64,000 nt of DNA. It comes from Povalibacter uvarum. Lineage in GTDB: Bacteria > Pseudomonadota > Gammaproteobacteria > Steroidobacterales > Steroidobacteraceae. Below, piece by piece: positions 19,553-27,772 of this stretch (position 1 is its first letter; every line of letters begins with the position of its first letter). The notes beneath the pieces were generated by a model, which did not search any database, had not been told where the DNA came from, and was given only the letters and a program-made list of their open reading frames with translations. The stretch lies in NCBI RefSeq assembly GCF_014202975.1, contig NZ_JACHHZ010000003.1, forward strand, positions 930,001 to 994,000. The letters run 5' to 3'. The position numbers were made by a program, and so were the translations under genes.

Positions 19553-20229
19553 AAGACCGCAATCACTCATCGCCCACCCGCGTCGTCATCGTCGACGACC
19601 ATCCGCTCTTCCGGCAGGGACTGCGACAGGTGATTCAGTCGGATGACAGATTCGAATTGCTCGGGGAGGCCGACAACGGCGCAGCGGCTGAGAAACTGAT
19701 CACGCAACTGCGTCCCGACCTGGCGGTGCTGGATGTGAACCTGCCCGACACGACCGGGCTGGATATCGCTGAGACCCTGCGCAAGGAAGGCATCGCCACG
19801 CGCTTCGTCATCCTCACGATGCTCAAGGATGAACAGGCCTTCAATCGCGCGATGAACATCGGCGTCGACGGCTATGTGCTCAAGGAAAACGCGGGCTCGG
19901 AGATCGTCAACTGCCTCGTCTCGGTCGCGAGCGGGCAGGCGTATGTCAGTCCTTCACTGACAGGATTTCTTCTTCGCCGGCGCGGAAGGGCCGACGCACT
20001 CGCATCACACCGCCCAGGCCTTGCGGATCTGACGACAGCAGAGAAACGCATTCTCAAGCGCATCGCGGAAAAGAAGACCTCGCGGGAAATCGCCCTGGAA
20101 CTCAAGGTAAGCCCGCGCACCGTCGAGACCCACCGCACCAACATCTGCACGAAGCTTTCTCTCAAAGGCAGTAACTCGCTACTGCAATTCGCGCTGGAGA
20201 ATCGCGAAGCGCTCAGCTCGCTGGCATAA
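19549..20229 (+). CDS. LuxR/NarL-family response regulator
   Basis: A DNA-binding partner for the preceding kinase. The 226-residue protein has a receiver (about 10-125) with Asp62 in LAVLDVNLPDTTG, a conserved Thr in FVILTMLKDE and Lys in GYVLKENA. A linker and a C-terminal LuxR helix-turn-helix (about 160-220) follow: LTTAEKRILKRIAEKKTSRE and LKVSPRTVETHRTNICTKL. The start is TTG at 19549, overlapping the kinase stop by 4 bases (TTGA), which implies coupled translation; no upstream ATG or GTG gives a sensible alternative. Targets are unknown. Confidence 0.93.
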   Translation: MKDRNHSSPTRVVIVDDHPLFRQGLRQVIQSDDRFELLGEADNGAAAEKLITQLRPDLAVLDVNLPDTTGLDIAETLRKEGIATRFVILTMLKDEQAFNRAMNIGVDGYVLKENAGSEIVNCLVSVASGQAYVSPSLTGFLLRRRGRADALASHRPGLADLTTAEKRILKRIAEKKTSREIALELKVSPRTVETHRTNICTKLSLKGSNSLLQFALENREALSSLA

Positions 20230-20251
20230 ATGAGCTGCCTTCCTCTTTTCT

Positions 20252-20272
20252 CGCCAACCGCCAACCGCTTGC
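20252..20272. repeat. Short heptad tract CGCCAAC
   Basis: CGCCAAC twice and CGCTTGC, 22 bases after the response-regulator stop codon. The same unit forms longer tracts at 11681 and 58163. Confidence 0.55.
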
Positions 20273-20434
20273 CTCCGTCTACGTAGTCCTACGCATCGCA
20301 GCTACGCATCCCTTCTTACTGAAGATTGCGTGTCCTTCGTTATTTATCCGCGAGCCGCTTTGCTTGAAAGTACGCGTCACATGGCGGCTGCCCGTTCGGG
20401 CGGTCTTCTCTGGCACGACAACCAAGCTGGGCCG

Positions 20435-20806
20435 ATGAAAGTACTGATCATCGACGATCACGCGCCGACACGTGCGCTCATTTCGACTTGGATCCGCAGT
20501 CTCGCCACCGAGGTGCGCGAGATTTCCAACGGTCGCGATGGTCTGTCGGTCTGCGCGACGTTCAAGCCGGACATCGTCACGCTCGATCTGCGCATGCGCC
20601 TCATGGACGGCTTCGACACGCTGCAGGCGTTGCGTGCTCAGTACCCCGACCTGCACGTCGTCATCGTCACACAAGCGGACTTCCCGGACCTGCGCCGTAA
20701 AGCCGCCGAGCTGGGCGCTGCGTTCTTCATCCCGAAGGATGAGCTGCGGATGCTGCGCTGGTATCTCGAGCGTGAGCTTCAACGCCGGAGTGCGAGCGTT
20801 GGATAA
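20435..20806 (+). CDS. Stand-alone CheY-like receiver protein
   Basis: A single receiver domain of 123 residues with acidic D7/D8, phospho-acceptor Asp51 in VTLDLRMRLMDG, Thr in VIVTQADF and Lys in FFIPKDE. There is no output domain. It lies directly before a membrane histidine kinase, its likely phosphate donor. It could in principle serve the CheA of this window, which has no cheY beside it, but location argues for the adjacent kinase. ATG 20435 was chosen because the receiver begins there (MKVLIIDDH); a longer frame from 20330 lacks conserved residues. Its stop overlaps possible GTG/TTG starts of the following gene. Confidence 0.85.
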   Translation: MKVLIIDDHAPTRALISTWIRSLATEVREISNGRDGLSVCATFKPDIVTLDLRMRLMDGFDTLQALRAQYPDLHVVIVTQADFPDLRRKAAELGAAFFIPKDELRMLRWYLERELQRRSASVG

Positions 20807-20846
20807 CCCGACGCTCTCGTCGACGGTGCAGCACGATGCGAAGGCG

Positions 20847-22283
20847 ATGCCGCGACGGCGTCGCTGGCGCAATGCGTCGCCTCGCAGCTTCAGTGACACC
20901 GGTGCCCACACCGCGGCCGAATTGCGGATGAACACCGAAGTCAGCCTGGAGGCTGTGCGTCGCGACATCCTTCTGCGCACGTTCGGCTGTCTCGTGCTCG
21001 TGTTCTCGCTTTTGCTACCGGTGGCGTTCGTGCGCGACCTCAGCACGAACCCGTGGATGGCCGTCCCGCACGTGGTGCTGTATGCGATCGTCGCGTCGGC
21101 CTGGTTGAAGCGACACCAGCTTCGATCGATTACAGTCGCGGGGCTTTTGCTGGCGACGCTCTACTGCGTGGGGACGATCGCCCTGCTGCGCATGGGGATC
21201 GCGGGAATCAACTTCCTTTCGTATGCGCTCGTCGTGATCGCGGCTTCCATGATGTTTGGCCTGCGCGCGGGTGCCATGGCGGCAGTGATTTGCACCGGCA
21301 CATACGCACTGATCGCCATGGCTGCGAACACCGGACTCATCGAGTTCCGCGTCAATGTCGTCGAGTACACGACGAGCCTCAACAACTGGATCCACACCGG
21401 CGTTGCATTTGCGGGATTCACGATCATCACGATCGTCATCTCCGGGTCCATGCACACGAAGATCGACAACCTGGTGCGCAGCGAAGTGGCTCGCAGCCAG
21501 ATGCTGAAGACCAGCAACATCCGGCTCGAAGAAGCGAACAAGCGCCTGCAGGAGCTCAACGAGCAGCTCGAAAGCCGCATCGCCGAACGCACGCGTCGAC
21601 TGGAAGAGGCGAACCGCGAGCTCGAGAGTTTCTCGTACACGGTGTCGCACGATCTGCGATCGCCGCTGCAGGTCGTCGAAGGGTTCAGCGCGCTGGCATT
21701 GCAGGAAGACGGTCCCGCCATGTCAGCCAAAGCGCGCGACTACATGCATCGCATCCAGACGGGCGTGCGTCGCATGCACGACATGATCAATCAGCTGCTC
21801 AAATTCTCGCAGCTCGGCAGCGTCGTGACGCATGCCAGCGAGGTGAACCTGAGCCAGATCGCAGAAACGGTGCTGCACGACCTGCGCGTTACGGACCCGA
21901 CCCGAGTCGTCCATGCCGAAGTCGATTCTTCGATGATCGATGCCGCCGATCCGGAGCTGATCCACAACGTGATCTACAACCTGATGGCAAATGCATGGAA
22001 GTTCACCGCGCATAGCGGCGAGGCGCGGATCCGGTTCTTCCGGTACCAGGAGAACGGCCGCTTCGTCTACGCCGTCCGCGACAATGGCGCCGGCTTCGAC
22101 GCCAATTCTTCGCAGCGCCTGTTCCAGCCTTTCGTCCGGCTGCACGACAAGCGCCTGTTCCAGGGAAGCGGCATTGGTCTCGCCACCGCACGGCGCATCA
22201 TCGAGCGCCACGGCGGGCGCATCTGGGCGGAGAGCAAGACGGGGCAGGGGGCGACGTTCTTTTTCACGCTCACTTCCCCCTGA
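20847..22283 (+). CDS. Membrane sensor histidine kinase with six-helix N-terminal domain
   Basis: This protein of about 478 residues has six hydrophobic helices between residues 45 and 205 (for example LVLVFSLLLPVAFV, VVLYAIVASAWL, ITVAGLLLATLYCVGTIALL, AGFTIITIVISG), then a coiled coil (LEEANKRLQELNEQLESRIA). HisKA follows with His268 in FSYTVSHDLRSPLQ. The HATPase has N-box NVIYNLMANAWKFT, DNGAGFD and a GSGIGLA G-box. The membrane part has almost no loops, so it may sense membrane state or a hydrophobic signal. Start is uncertain: GTG 20790 or TTG 20799 would overlap the receiver gene, ATG 20847 follows GAAGG, and ATG 20928 lies closer to the first helix. Its 3' end overlaps the convergent pip gene by 14 bases. 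Confidence 0.85.
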   Translation: MPRRRRWRNASPRSFSDTGAHTAAELRMNTEVSLEAVRRDILLRTFGCLVLVFSLLLPVAFVRDLSTNPWMAVPHVVLYAIVASAWLKRHQLRSITVAGLLLATLYCVGTIALLRMGIAGINFLSYALVVIAASMMFGLRAGAMAAVICTGTYALIAMAANTGLIEFRVNVVEYTTSLNNWIHTGVAFAGFTIITIVISGSMHTKIDNLVRSEVARSQMLKTSNIRLEEANKRLQELNEQLESRIAERTRRLEEANRELESFSYTVSHDLRSPLQVVEGFSALALQEDGPAMSAKARDYMHRIQTGVRRMHDMINQLLKFSQLGSVVTHASEVNLSQIAETVLHDLRVTDPTRVVHAEVDSSMIDAADPELIHNVIYNLMANAWKFTAHSGEARIRFFRYQENGRFVYAVRDNGAGFDANSSQRLFQPFVRLHDKRLFQGSGIGLATARRIIERHGGRIWAESKTGQGATFFFTLTSP

Positions 22284-23340
22284 ACCCATCCGTCGCCTTC
22301 ACGAGCGCATCGGTGTTCCCGGCCTCGAACGCCGAGTGCCCCGAATCCACTGAGATATGGAACTGCGCCTCCGGCCAGGCGCGATGCAGGGCCCACGCCG
22401 TCTGCATCGGACAGACGACGTCGTAGCGGCCCTGCACGATGACAGCAGGGATGTGACGGATCTTCTCGACGTTGCGCAGCAGCTGGTCTTCCGTTTCGAG
22501 GAAACCGCGATTCACGAAGTAGTGGCATTCGATCCGGGCCACTGAGATCGCGAAGTCTTCTTCGTTCCACTTGTTCACGTTCTCTTCGTTCACGTGCAGG
22601 TAGCTCGTGGCTGCTTCCCACACGGACCAGGCTCGCGCGGCGTTCACGCGAACCTGGCGATCTTCGCTGAGCAATCGCTTGTAGAAGGCCTGGATCAGGT
22701 CACCGCGTTCCGCCGGCGGGATCGCGTTGATGTAGTTCTCCCAGCGATCCGGGAAGAGGGCGCTGGCGCCTTCCTGGTAGAACCAGCGCAACTCGAACTG
22801 CGTCAGCATGAAGATGCCACGGAGCACGAGCTCAGTGACGCGCTCCGGGTGCGCCTGCGCATACGCCAGGCCGAGCGTTGAGCCCCACGAGCCGCCGAAG
22901 ACCAGCCAGCGCTCGATGCCGAGCTTCTCGCGCAACGCTTCCATGTCGGAGACGAGATGCCACGTCGTGTTGTCGACGAGGCTCGCGCGAGGTTTGCTGC
23001 GACCGCAGCCGCGCTGGTCGAACAGGATGATTCGATAGGCCTCGGGATCGAAGAAGCTGCGTGCGCGCTTGTCGCAGCCGGCGCCCGGCCCGCCGTGCAC
23101 GAAGATCGCGGGTTTACCCTTCGGGTTGCCGCACTCTTCGTAGTAGATCTCGTGCACGTCCGAAACGCGCAGATAGCCCGTCTTGTACGGTTCGATCGCG
23201 GGATACAGTCCGCGTCGTCCCGCAGGCGCTCGCGCCGGGCGCTTCCGCTTCGTCAGCACCGCGTTACGCGCGTGACTACGCTGTTTGCTGGTACCGGTCT
23301 TGCGAACCGTGCGGCGGGAGGCTTTGCGTTTCGAGGGCAT
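22270..23340 (-). CDS. pip: Prolyl aminopeptidase with a basic N-terminal tail
   Basis: It releases N-terminal proline from peptides in the cytoplasm. The alpha/beta-hydrolase core (from about residue 44, RGLYPAIEPYKTGYLRV) has the oxyanion motif HGGPGAGC, DQRGCGRS, nucleophile Ser151 in FGGSWGSTL, and late Asp and His in GRYDVVCP and DSGHSAFE. At 356 residues it is about 40 longer than usual because residues 1-43 form a Lys/Arg-rich tail (MPSKRKASRRTVRKTG...) not present in the family. No internal ATG or convincing alternative start is seen after the tail. RsfS in this window carries a similar tail. The gene is convergent with, and overlaps, the membrane kinase. Confidence 0.92.
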   Translation of the reverse strand: MPSKRKASRRTVRKTGTSKQRSHARNAVLTKRKRPARAPAGRRGLYPAIEPYKTGYLRVSDVHEIYYEECGNPKGKPAIFVHGGPGAGCDKRARSFFDPEAYRIILFDQRGCGRSKPRASLVDNTTWHLVSDMEALREKLGIERWLVFGGSWGSTLGLAYAQAHPERVTELVLRGIFMLTQFELRWFYQEGASALFPDRWENYINAIPPAERGDLIQAFYKRLLSEDRQVRVNAARAWSVWEAATSYLHVNEENVNKWNEEDFAISVARIECHYFVNRGFLETEDQLLRNVEKIRHIPAVIVQGRYDVVCPMQTAWALHRAWPEAQFHISVDSGHSAFEAGNTDALVKATDGFRGK

Positions 23341-23417
23341 GCACGAGAACCTTCAGCGGGATGTGCGCCGATTCTTCACGGCTTCGGCGACCGTACGCAA
23401 GTCCCGCAGCGGGGTGA

Positions 23418-23813
23418 TCAATGCCACAACCCCAGGACCAGTCCGAACAGCAGGAACTGGACGGTGTGATAGCCGCCGTCGATCAGCCAGAGCTGGAAGC
23501 TGCGGTTTGCGAACTGATAGTTGATACCGAAACTGGCTGCGACGAGGCAGGCGCCGGCGAGCAAGCCATGCTTCAGCGCGTGGGGCAGCGGCGGATTTGG
23601 GCCCAGCCAGTAGGCGAAGGCCGTCGCCGCAATGAGCGAGAACAGGAAGCTGACGCCGAACACGCGGGCTGGGTGCCCGTCACCCTTCGGCCGCGAATCG
23701 TTCGCCAGCCGGTTCCAGGCGTTGCCGAATAGTGCAGGCGAATACCAGAGGCCGCCGAGCATGAACGATGTGATGGCCGCCACGAGAATGGCCCAGAGAT
23801 TGAGATCGCCCAT
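23418..23813 (-). CDS. DUF1761 family membrane protein
   Basis: This 131-residue protein has four predicted membrane helices: LWAILVAAITSFMLGGLWYS, VFGVSFLFSLIAATAFAYWL, GLLAGACLVAASFGINYQFA and TVQFLLFGLVLGLWH. The GGLWYSPALFGNAW sequence after the first helix is the DUF1761 signature. Function is unknown for the family. It is on the minus strand, 77 bases before pip and 33 bases after the PTH2-like gene, so the three may be one operon. Confidence 0.85.
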   Translation of the reverse strand: MGDLNLWAILVAAITSFMLGGLWYSPALFGNAWNRLANDSRPKGDGHPARVFGVSFLFSLIAATAFAYWLGPNPPLPHALKHGLLAGACLVAASFGINYQFANRSFQLWLIDGGYHTVQFLLFGLVLGLWH

Positions 23814-23846
23814 CGATGTCTCCCGATGTTGTGCTTTTTCGATCCG

Positions 23847-24188
23847 TTACTTGACCAGCTTCAAGGCGCCCGTCACCCCATCGATCAGCGTCCTTTCGGC
23901 CGGGCCGATTCCCAGGCACGTGAGCGTGCCGGGGGCGACGACAGTGTGACCGCCATCGGCGATCAGCGCCACAGGCAGGCCCGCTTCGAGGGCGATACGT
24001 TCCAGTTCGATCAATGCCGCGTCCGAGTCGCCGTGGAGCACGATCTTGGGCATGCCATCGTGCAACCACTGCTCCTGGGACTGGGCGGGTGCACGAATGA
24101 ACGCATCGACGGATGCGTGAGCGACCTGCGCCGCGAGCTTTCCCCGGGGCAGTCGCAGGCTCTCGTTGACGACGATGACTTGTTTCAT
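23847..24188 (-). CDS. PTH2-family peptidyl-tRNA hydrolase-like protein
   Basis: PTH2 enzymes recycle peptidyl-tRNA in archaea and eukaryotes; bacteria normally rely on the unrelated Pth1, and bacterial PTH2 homologues are mostly uncharacterised. The 113-residue protein opens MKQVIVVNESLRLPRGKLAA, then QVAHASVDAF, matching the PTH2 start (Lys and the AAQVAHA helix). It continues with KIVLHGDSDAALIELERIA, ALIADGGHTVVAPGTLT and CLGIGPAERT, all in family order. The start at 24188 was chosen because the fold begins there; a longer frame from 24230 has no family residues. It is divergent from the amphi-Trp gene. Confidence 0.85.
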   Translation of the reverse strand: MKQVIVVNESLRLPRGKLAAQVAHASVDAFIRAPAQSQEQWLHDGMPKIVLHGDSDAALIELERIALEAGLPVALIADGGHTVVAPGTLTCLGIGPAERTLIDGVTGALKLVK

Positions 24189-24264
24189 GAGACTCGCTGC
24201 GCATTGAAACCGGCGCGCATCTTCGCGCATTCCGTATCGCCCGCACTACATCGAGAGCAGTTCC

Positions 24265-24483
24265 ATGGCCCGACCCAGAGACATCGAGAAGATTTACTCC
24301 AACGCCGAGTTCGTTGCCAAGCTGCGGCGGCTTGCCGACGCGATCGAGCAGGGCGATCGGTTCGAGATCCAGATCGCGGGTGAGCGTATTTACGTTCCTG
24401 CCAAGGCGTCCTTCAGCGTCGAGCACGAGCGGTCGGAGGGTGAGGAAGAGATCGAGTTTCAGATCAAGTGGAGCAACGGCTGA
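24265..24483 (+). CDS. Small amphi-Trp domain protein
   Basis: This 72-residue protein matches the amphi-Trp family: IYSNAEFVAKLRRLADAIEQ, then RFEIQIAGERIYVPAKASFS, and an acidic VEHERSEGEEEIEFQIKW end containing the near-terminal Trp. Function is unknown. ATG 24265 is preceded by a weak GAGAG. It is divergent from the PTH2-like gene and followed by a REP pair. Confidence 0.8.
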   Translation: MARPRDIEKIYSNAEFVAKLRRLADAIEQGDRFEIQIAGERIYVPAKASFSVEHERSEGEEEIEFQIKWSNG

Positions 24484-24491
24484 GCTAGTCC

Positions 24492-24557
24492 GTCACTCCC
24501 GCGCAAGCGGGAGTCCATGCCTTGATGCAGATGGACTCCCGCCTGCGCGGGAGTGAC
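24492..24557. repeat. REP pair between convergent genes
   Basis: GTCACTCCCGCGCAAGCGGGAG (24492 on) and CTCCCGCCTGCGCGGGAGTGAC (ending 24557) are inverted units around ATGCCTTGATGCAGA. They lie between the ends of the amphi-Trp and copB genes, where they could stop transcription from both sides. Confidence 0.8.
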
Positions 24558-24573
24558 TGAACTGGGGTGCGGC

Positions 24574-25404
24574 TCAGAACCAGACCTTCAATCCCGCCAC
24601 GAACTGCACCTCACTGTCGTCGCGATCCTGCGCTTCGGCAATATCCGCCGTCCCGCCAAACAGCCCTGACCAGTGCACGCCAATGAATGGCGCGAACTCG
24701 CGTCGGATCTCATAGCGCAAGCGCAGCGCTGCCTGAACATCGGACAGACCTGAGCCCAGTCCCCGTTCCGGATCGTCCTTCCCGTAGAAGTTGATCTCGA
24801 ACTGCGGTTGCAGGATCAGGCGCTGCGTGAAGCGCAGATCGTAGCTGCCTTCGGCACGCAACGCAGTCCGGCCTTCCTCGCCGACGTAGGCAGTCGCTTC
24901 CAGCTCGATCCAGTATGGCGCGAGTCCTTCGACGCCGAGCGCCGCCCAGGTCCGGGACGGGCCTTCGCCTGAATCGTGGCGCAAGCCAGCCTGCATGTGC
25001 CACCAGCGGCTGATCGCGCGATCCCACAGCAATTCCGTCCGCAGATGATCCGCGCCATCCGCGGACTCGCCTTCGGACTTGAGCATCAGCTTGTTGTAGT
25101 CACCGCCGTACCACGCCGAGCCTTCCCAGGCGATCGCGTCGCTGCGTTCACGCCATTCGAGCCGGTCGAGTGCGATCGAGCCGAAGGGAGCCGCGTCGTC
25201 CATCGCCATGATTTGCGCCATCTCGGCATTCGACATGGGCCCCATGACATGCGACGGCGGATCGGGCGGAACGTGGTCCGACGAAGCTGACGCAGCGGGT
25301 TCTCTGGGCGCCGGCTCATGATGCTCATGGTGAGCATGTTCATCCTGCGCCAAAGCCGAACCGAGCGGCAGCAGCGCAAGGGCAAGCAGAGTGTGCCGCT
25401 TCAT
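24574..25404 (-). CDS. copB: Outer-membrane copper resistance protein CopB
   Basis: The 276-residue protein has a signal peptide (MKRHTLLALALLPLGSALAQ) and a His-rich segment directly after it (DEHAHHEHHEPAPREP), likely copper-binding. The remainder is a beta-barrel pattern with short amphipathic strands ending in an aromatic residue (VAGLKVWF), the usual outer-membrane end. The family motif WEGSAWYGGDYNKLMLKSEG near 90-110 is present. CopB binds or exports excess copper at the outer membrane. Its ATG overlaps the copA stop by 4 bases, so it is translated with copA. Confidence 0.93.
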   Translation of the reverse strand: MKRHTLLALALLPLGSALAQDEHAHHEHHEPAPREPAASASSDHVPPDPPSHVMGPMSNAEMAQIMAMDDAAPFGSIALDRLEWRERSDAIAWEGSAWYGGDYNKLMLKSEGESADGADHLRTELLWDRAISRWWHMQAGLRHDSGEGPSRTWAALGVEGLAPYWIELEATAYVGEEGRTALRAEGSYDLRFTQRLILQPQFEINFYGKDDPERGLGSGLSDVQAALRLRYEIRREFAPFIGVHWSGLFGGTADIAEAQDRDDSEVQFVAGLKVWF

Positions 25405-27092
25405 GCCGCACCTCCGTGCTCGACCACGACTTCCCGGAACATGCCGGCTTCCATGTGATAGAGCAGGTGGCAGTGATATGCCCAGCGTCCCAGCGCATCG
25501 GCGGTGACCCGATAGCTGACACGCTGCGCCGGTTGCACTGTGACGGTGTGCTTGCGAACCTGGAATTCACCCTGCGGCGATTCGACCTCGCTCCACATCC
25601 CATGGAGATGAATCGGATGGTTCATCATCGTGTCGTTGATCAGCACGATGCGCAGGCGCTCGCCGTGACGGAATCGCAGCGGTTCGGCTTCCGAGAACTT
25701 CTGGCCGTTGAACGACCACAGGAAGCGCTCCATGTGTCCGGTCAGATGCAGCTCGATCTCGCGTCCCGCTGGGCGCGAATCGATCGGGCCGCCGATCGTG
25801 TGCAGATCCGCGTACGTCAGTACGCGCCGTCCGTTGTTGCGCAGGCCAATGCCCGGATCATCGAGGCGGTTGATCGGTGCATCGACGAGCATGTCGACGG
25901 CGGGTCCGTACTCAGTGGCCGAGTGCTTCGGCGCACCTGGCATGTCGTGACCAGCATGCGAGCTGTGATCCATCGCACCGCCGGCGCCGTGTCCCATGCC
26001 CATGTCCGACATCGCAAGCGGAGAGGGCGCGTCAAGCGTGGGAACTTCTGCGGTCATTCCAGGGCGTGGGGTCAGTGTGCCGCGCGCGTAGCCGGTGCGG
26101 TCGAGTGCCTGTGCAAAGATCGTGTAGGCGCGATCGTCGCTCGGTGTGACGATGACGTCGTACGTTTCAGCGGGGCTGATGCGGAATTCGTCGACAGTGA
26201 CAGGCTCGATGTCCTGACCATCGGCCGCGACGACCTGCATCGAGAGTCCTGGAATGCGCAGATCGAAGAACGTCATCGACGATCCATTGATGACACGCAG
26301 CTTCAGGTGCTCACCGCGCTGGAAGGAAGCTGTCCAGTTGGTCGCTGGCGTCGCGCCATTCATCAGGTAGGTGTATGCGTAGCTCGTGACATCGGAAAGA
26401 TCCGTGGGGTCCATGCGCATCTCGCCCCACATCGCGCGCTCAGCGAGCGTGGACTTCCATCCTTGCCGTCGCGCATCCGCTGCAAGATCGGCCGTCGTGC
26501 GTTTGTTGTAGTTGAAGTAGCCGGCGTGCACCTTGAGTTTGCGATAGATGTCTTCCGGATCATGGTCCGTCCAGTCGGACAGCAGCAGGACGTGTTCGCG
26601 ATCCGCGGCATGGCGCTGCGGATTGCGTGGCTCGACGACGATCGAGCCGTAGAGGCCGAGTTGTTCCTGGAAGCGCGAGTGCGCGTGGTACCAGTACGTG
26701 CCGGACTGGTTCACACGAAAGCGATACGTGAACGTCTCGCCCGGCGCGATGCCGTGAAAGCTGATGCCAGGCACGCCATCCATGTCGGCGGGCACGATGA
26801 GTCCGTGCCAGTGAATGGAAGTGCGTTCGGCCAGCCGGTTGGTCACGCGGATCGTGACTTCATCCCCTTCGCGCCAGCGCAGTTGCGGCGCCGGCAATTG
26901 CCCGTTCACGACAGTCGCGATGCGGCGTTTCCCGGTGAAGTTCGCCGGCAGCTCGCCGATCTCGAGATTGAACTCGGTGCCTGAAAGGACCGCCGGAGCA
27001 GAGGCGAGCGCCCTCATGGCGGAAGGAAGGGCAAGGAGCGCGGAACCAGCCGCAATCCCCTGCACGAATCGTCGTCGGGAATGAAAGGTCAT
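25401..27092 (-). CDS. copA: Copper-resistance multicopper oxidase CopA
   Basis: A periplasmic enzyme that oxidises Cu(I) and sequesters copper. The 563-residue protein has a Tat signal (SRRRFVQGIAAGSALLALP, twin Arg at 6-8). Copper ligands appear as HWHGLIVP, WYHAHSRFQEQ, HPIHLHGMW and HCHLLYHMEAGMF, giving complete type 1, 2 and 3 sites. A Met/His-rich stretch near residues 350-385 (MSDMGMGHGAGGAMDHSSH) is the expected CopA copper-storage region. It is the middle gene of a copL-copA-copB order seen in Xanthomonas-type copper operons. No CopR/CopS regulators are adjacent. Confidence 0.95.
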   Translation of the reverse strand: MTFHSRRRFVQGIAAGSALLALPSAMRALASAPAVLSGTEFNLEIGELPANFTGKRRIATVVNGQLPAPQLRWREGDEVTIRVTNRLAERTSIHWHGLIVPADMDGVPGISFHGIAPGETFTYRFRVNQSGTYWYHAHSRFQEQLGLYGSIVVEPRNPQRHAADREHVLLLSDWTDHDPEDIYRKLKVHAGYFNYNKRTTADLAADARRQGWKSTLAERAMWGEMRMDPTDLSDVTSYAYTYLMNGATPATNWTASFQRGEHLKLRVINGSSMTFFDLRIPGLSMQVVAADGQDIEPVTVDEFRISPAETYDVIVTPSDDRAYTIFAQALDRTGYARGTLTPRPGMTAEVPTLDAPSPLAMSDMGMGHGAGGAMDHSSHAGHDMPGAPKHSATEYGPAVDMLVDAPINRLDDPGIGLRNNGRRVLTYADLHTIGGPIDSRPAGREIELHLTGHMERFLWSFNGQKFSEAEPLRFRHGERLRIVLINDTMMNHPIHLHGMWSEVESPQGEFQVRKHTVTVQPAQRVSYRVTADALGRWAYHCHLLYHMEAGMFREVVVEHGGAA

Positions 27093-27204
27093 TGATCAAC
27101 TGCCATCGTTGCAACACAAGTGGTGCTGATGCCCAGGCCCTGCCTGCACGGAGTCAGCACGTGTGATTGCGATTCGCGTGCATGCGCGAGATCGCTGGTC
27201 GATG

Positions 27205-27552
27205 TCAGACGATCGGAGGAGGGGTCGGCGGAATGTCGAACCGGCTCAGCAACGCAGGCGGCTGCGCAGTGACTCGTTCAGCACAGTGTTTGCTCGAGAA
27301 CACCCACGTCGCCGGGGCGAGACCAACTGCCACGGAGCAGTAGCTGTTGCAGTCGTGACCAGCACCAGCGCCGTCGCAATGCGGGCATTTCTGCACCTTG
27401 GGTGCCTCGTGCTTCGTGCTGTCGCCATGCATGCCGCCCTCGTCGCAATGCGACGCGACGTCGGCAGGCTGTGCTGCTTCGGCGGGCAGGGACAGCAATG
27501 ACTGCAGCCCCACGACCAGCATCAGCACGAATGCGATGAGACGGGAATTCAT
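27205..27552 (-). CDS. copL: CopL-like Cys/His-rich exported protein
   Basis: This 115-residue protein has an N-terminal signal sequence (MNSRLIAFVLMLVVGLQSLL, cleavage near AEAAQ). The mature part is rich in metal-binding residues: SHCDEGGMHGDSTKHEAP, KCPHCDGAGAGHDCNSYCS. Its place upstream of copA and copB fits CopL of Xanthomonas, a small protein needed for copper-induced expression of copAB, but sequence similarity to CopL is only partial and DUF2946-type proteins look alike. Start at 27552 gives the signal peptide; an upstream ATG at 27579 adds nine residues. Confidence 0.6.
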   Translation of the reverse strand: MNSRLIAFVLMLVVGLQSLLSLPAEAAQPADVASHCDEGGMHGDSTKHEAPKVQKCPHCDGAGAGHDCNSYCSVAVGLAPATWVFSSKHCAERVTAQPPALLSRFDIPPTPPPIV

Positions 27553-27632
27553 GACGCCGGCATCGTACGTCGGAACCACGGTGCGGGGCTAGAGTGGATC
27601 TGCTGAGTGGGTAGGTGGGTCACCGCTGAGGA

Positions 27633-27682
27633 GAGGCTTGTTCTGCTGTGGGTCCGGCTTTAGCCGGACGTCATGCGAAGCC
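27633..27682. repeat. Half copy of the MITE-like element
   Basis: GTCCGGCTTTAGCCGGAC followed by GTCATGCGAAGCC, preceded by CTTGTTCTGCTGTGG. Only the left half is present; a REP pair begins 4 bases later, where the right half would be. Confidence 0.7.
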
Positions 27683-27685
27683 TCC

Positions 27686-27752
27686 GTCATTCCCGCGTGC
27701 GCGGGAATCCATGCCTTTTAGCAAGATGGATTCCCGCTTTCGCGGGAATGAC
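27686..27752. repeat. REP pair downstream of the amidohydrolase
   Basis: GTCATTCCCGCGTGCGCGGGAATCC and GGATTCCCGCTTTCGCGGGAATGAC lie in inverted orientation, separated by a short ATGCCTTTTAGCAAGAT spacer. They lie just beyond the stop codon of the amidohydrolase gene. Confidence 0.8.
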
Positions 27753-27772
27753 AGAGGCAGCTGGCTTTGCAG

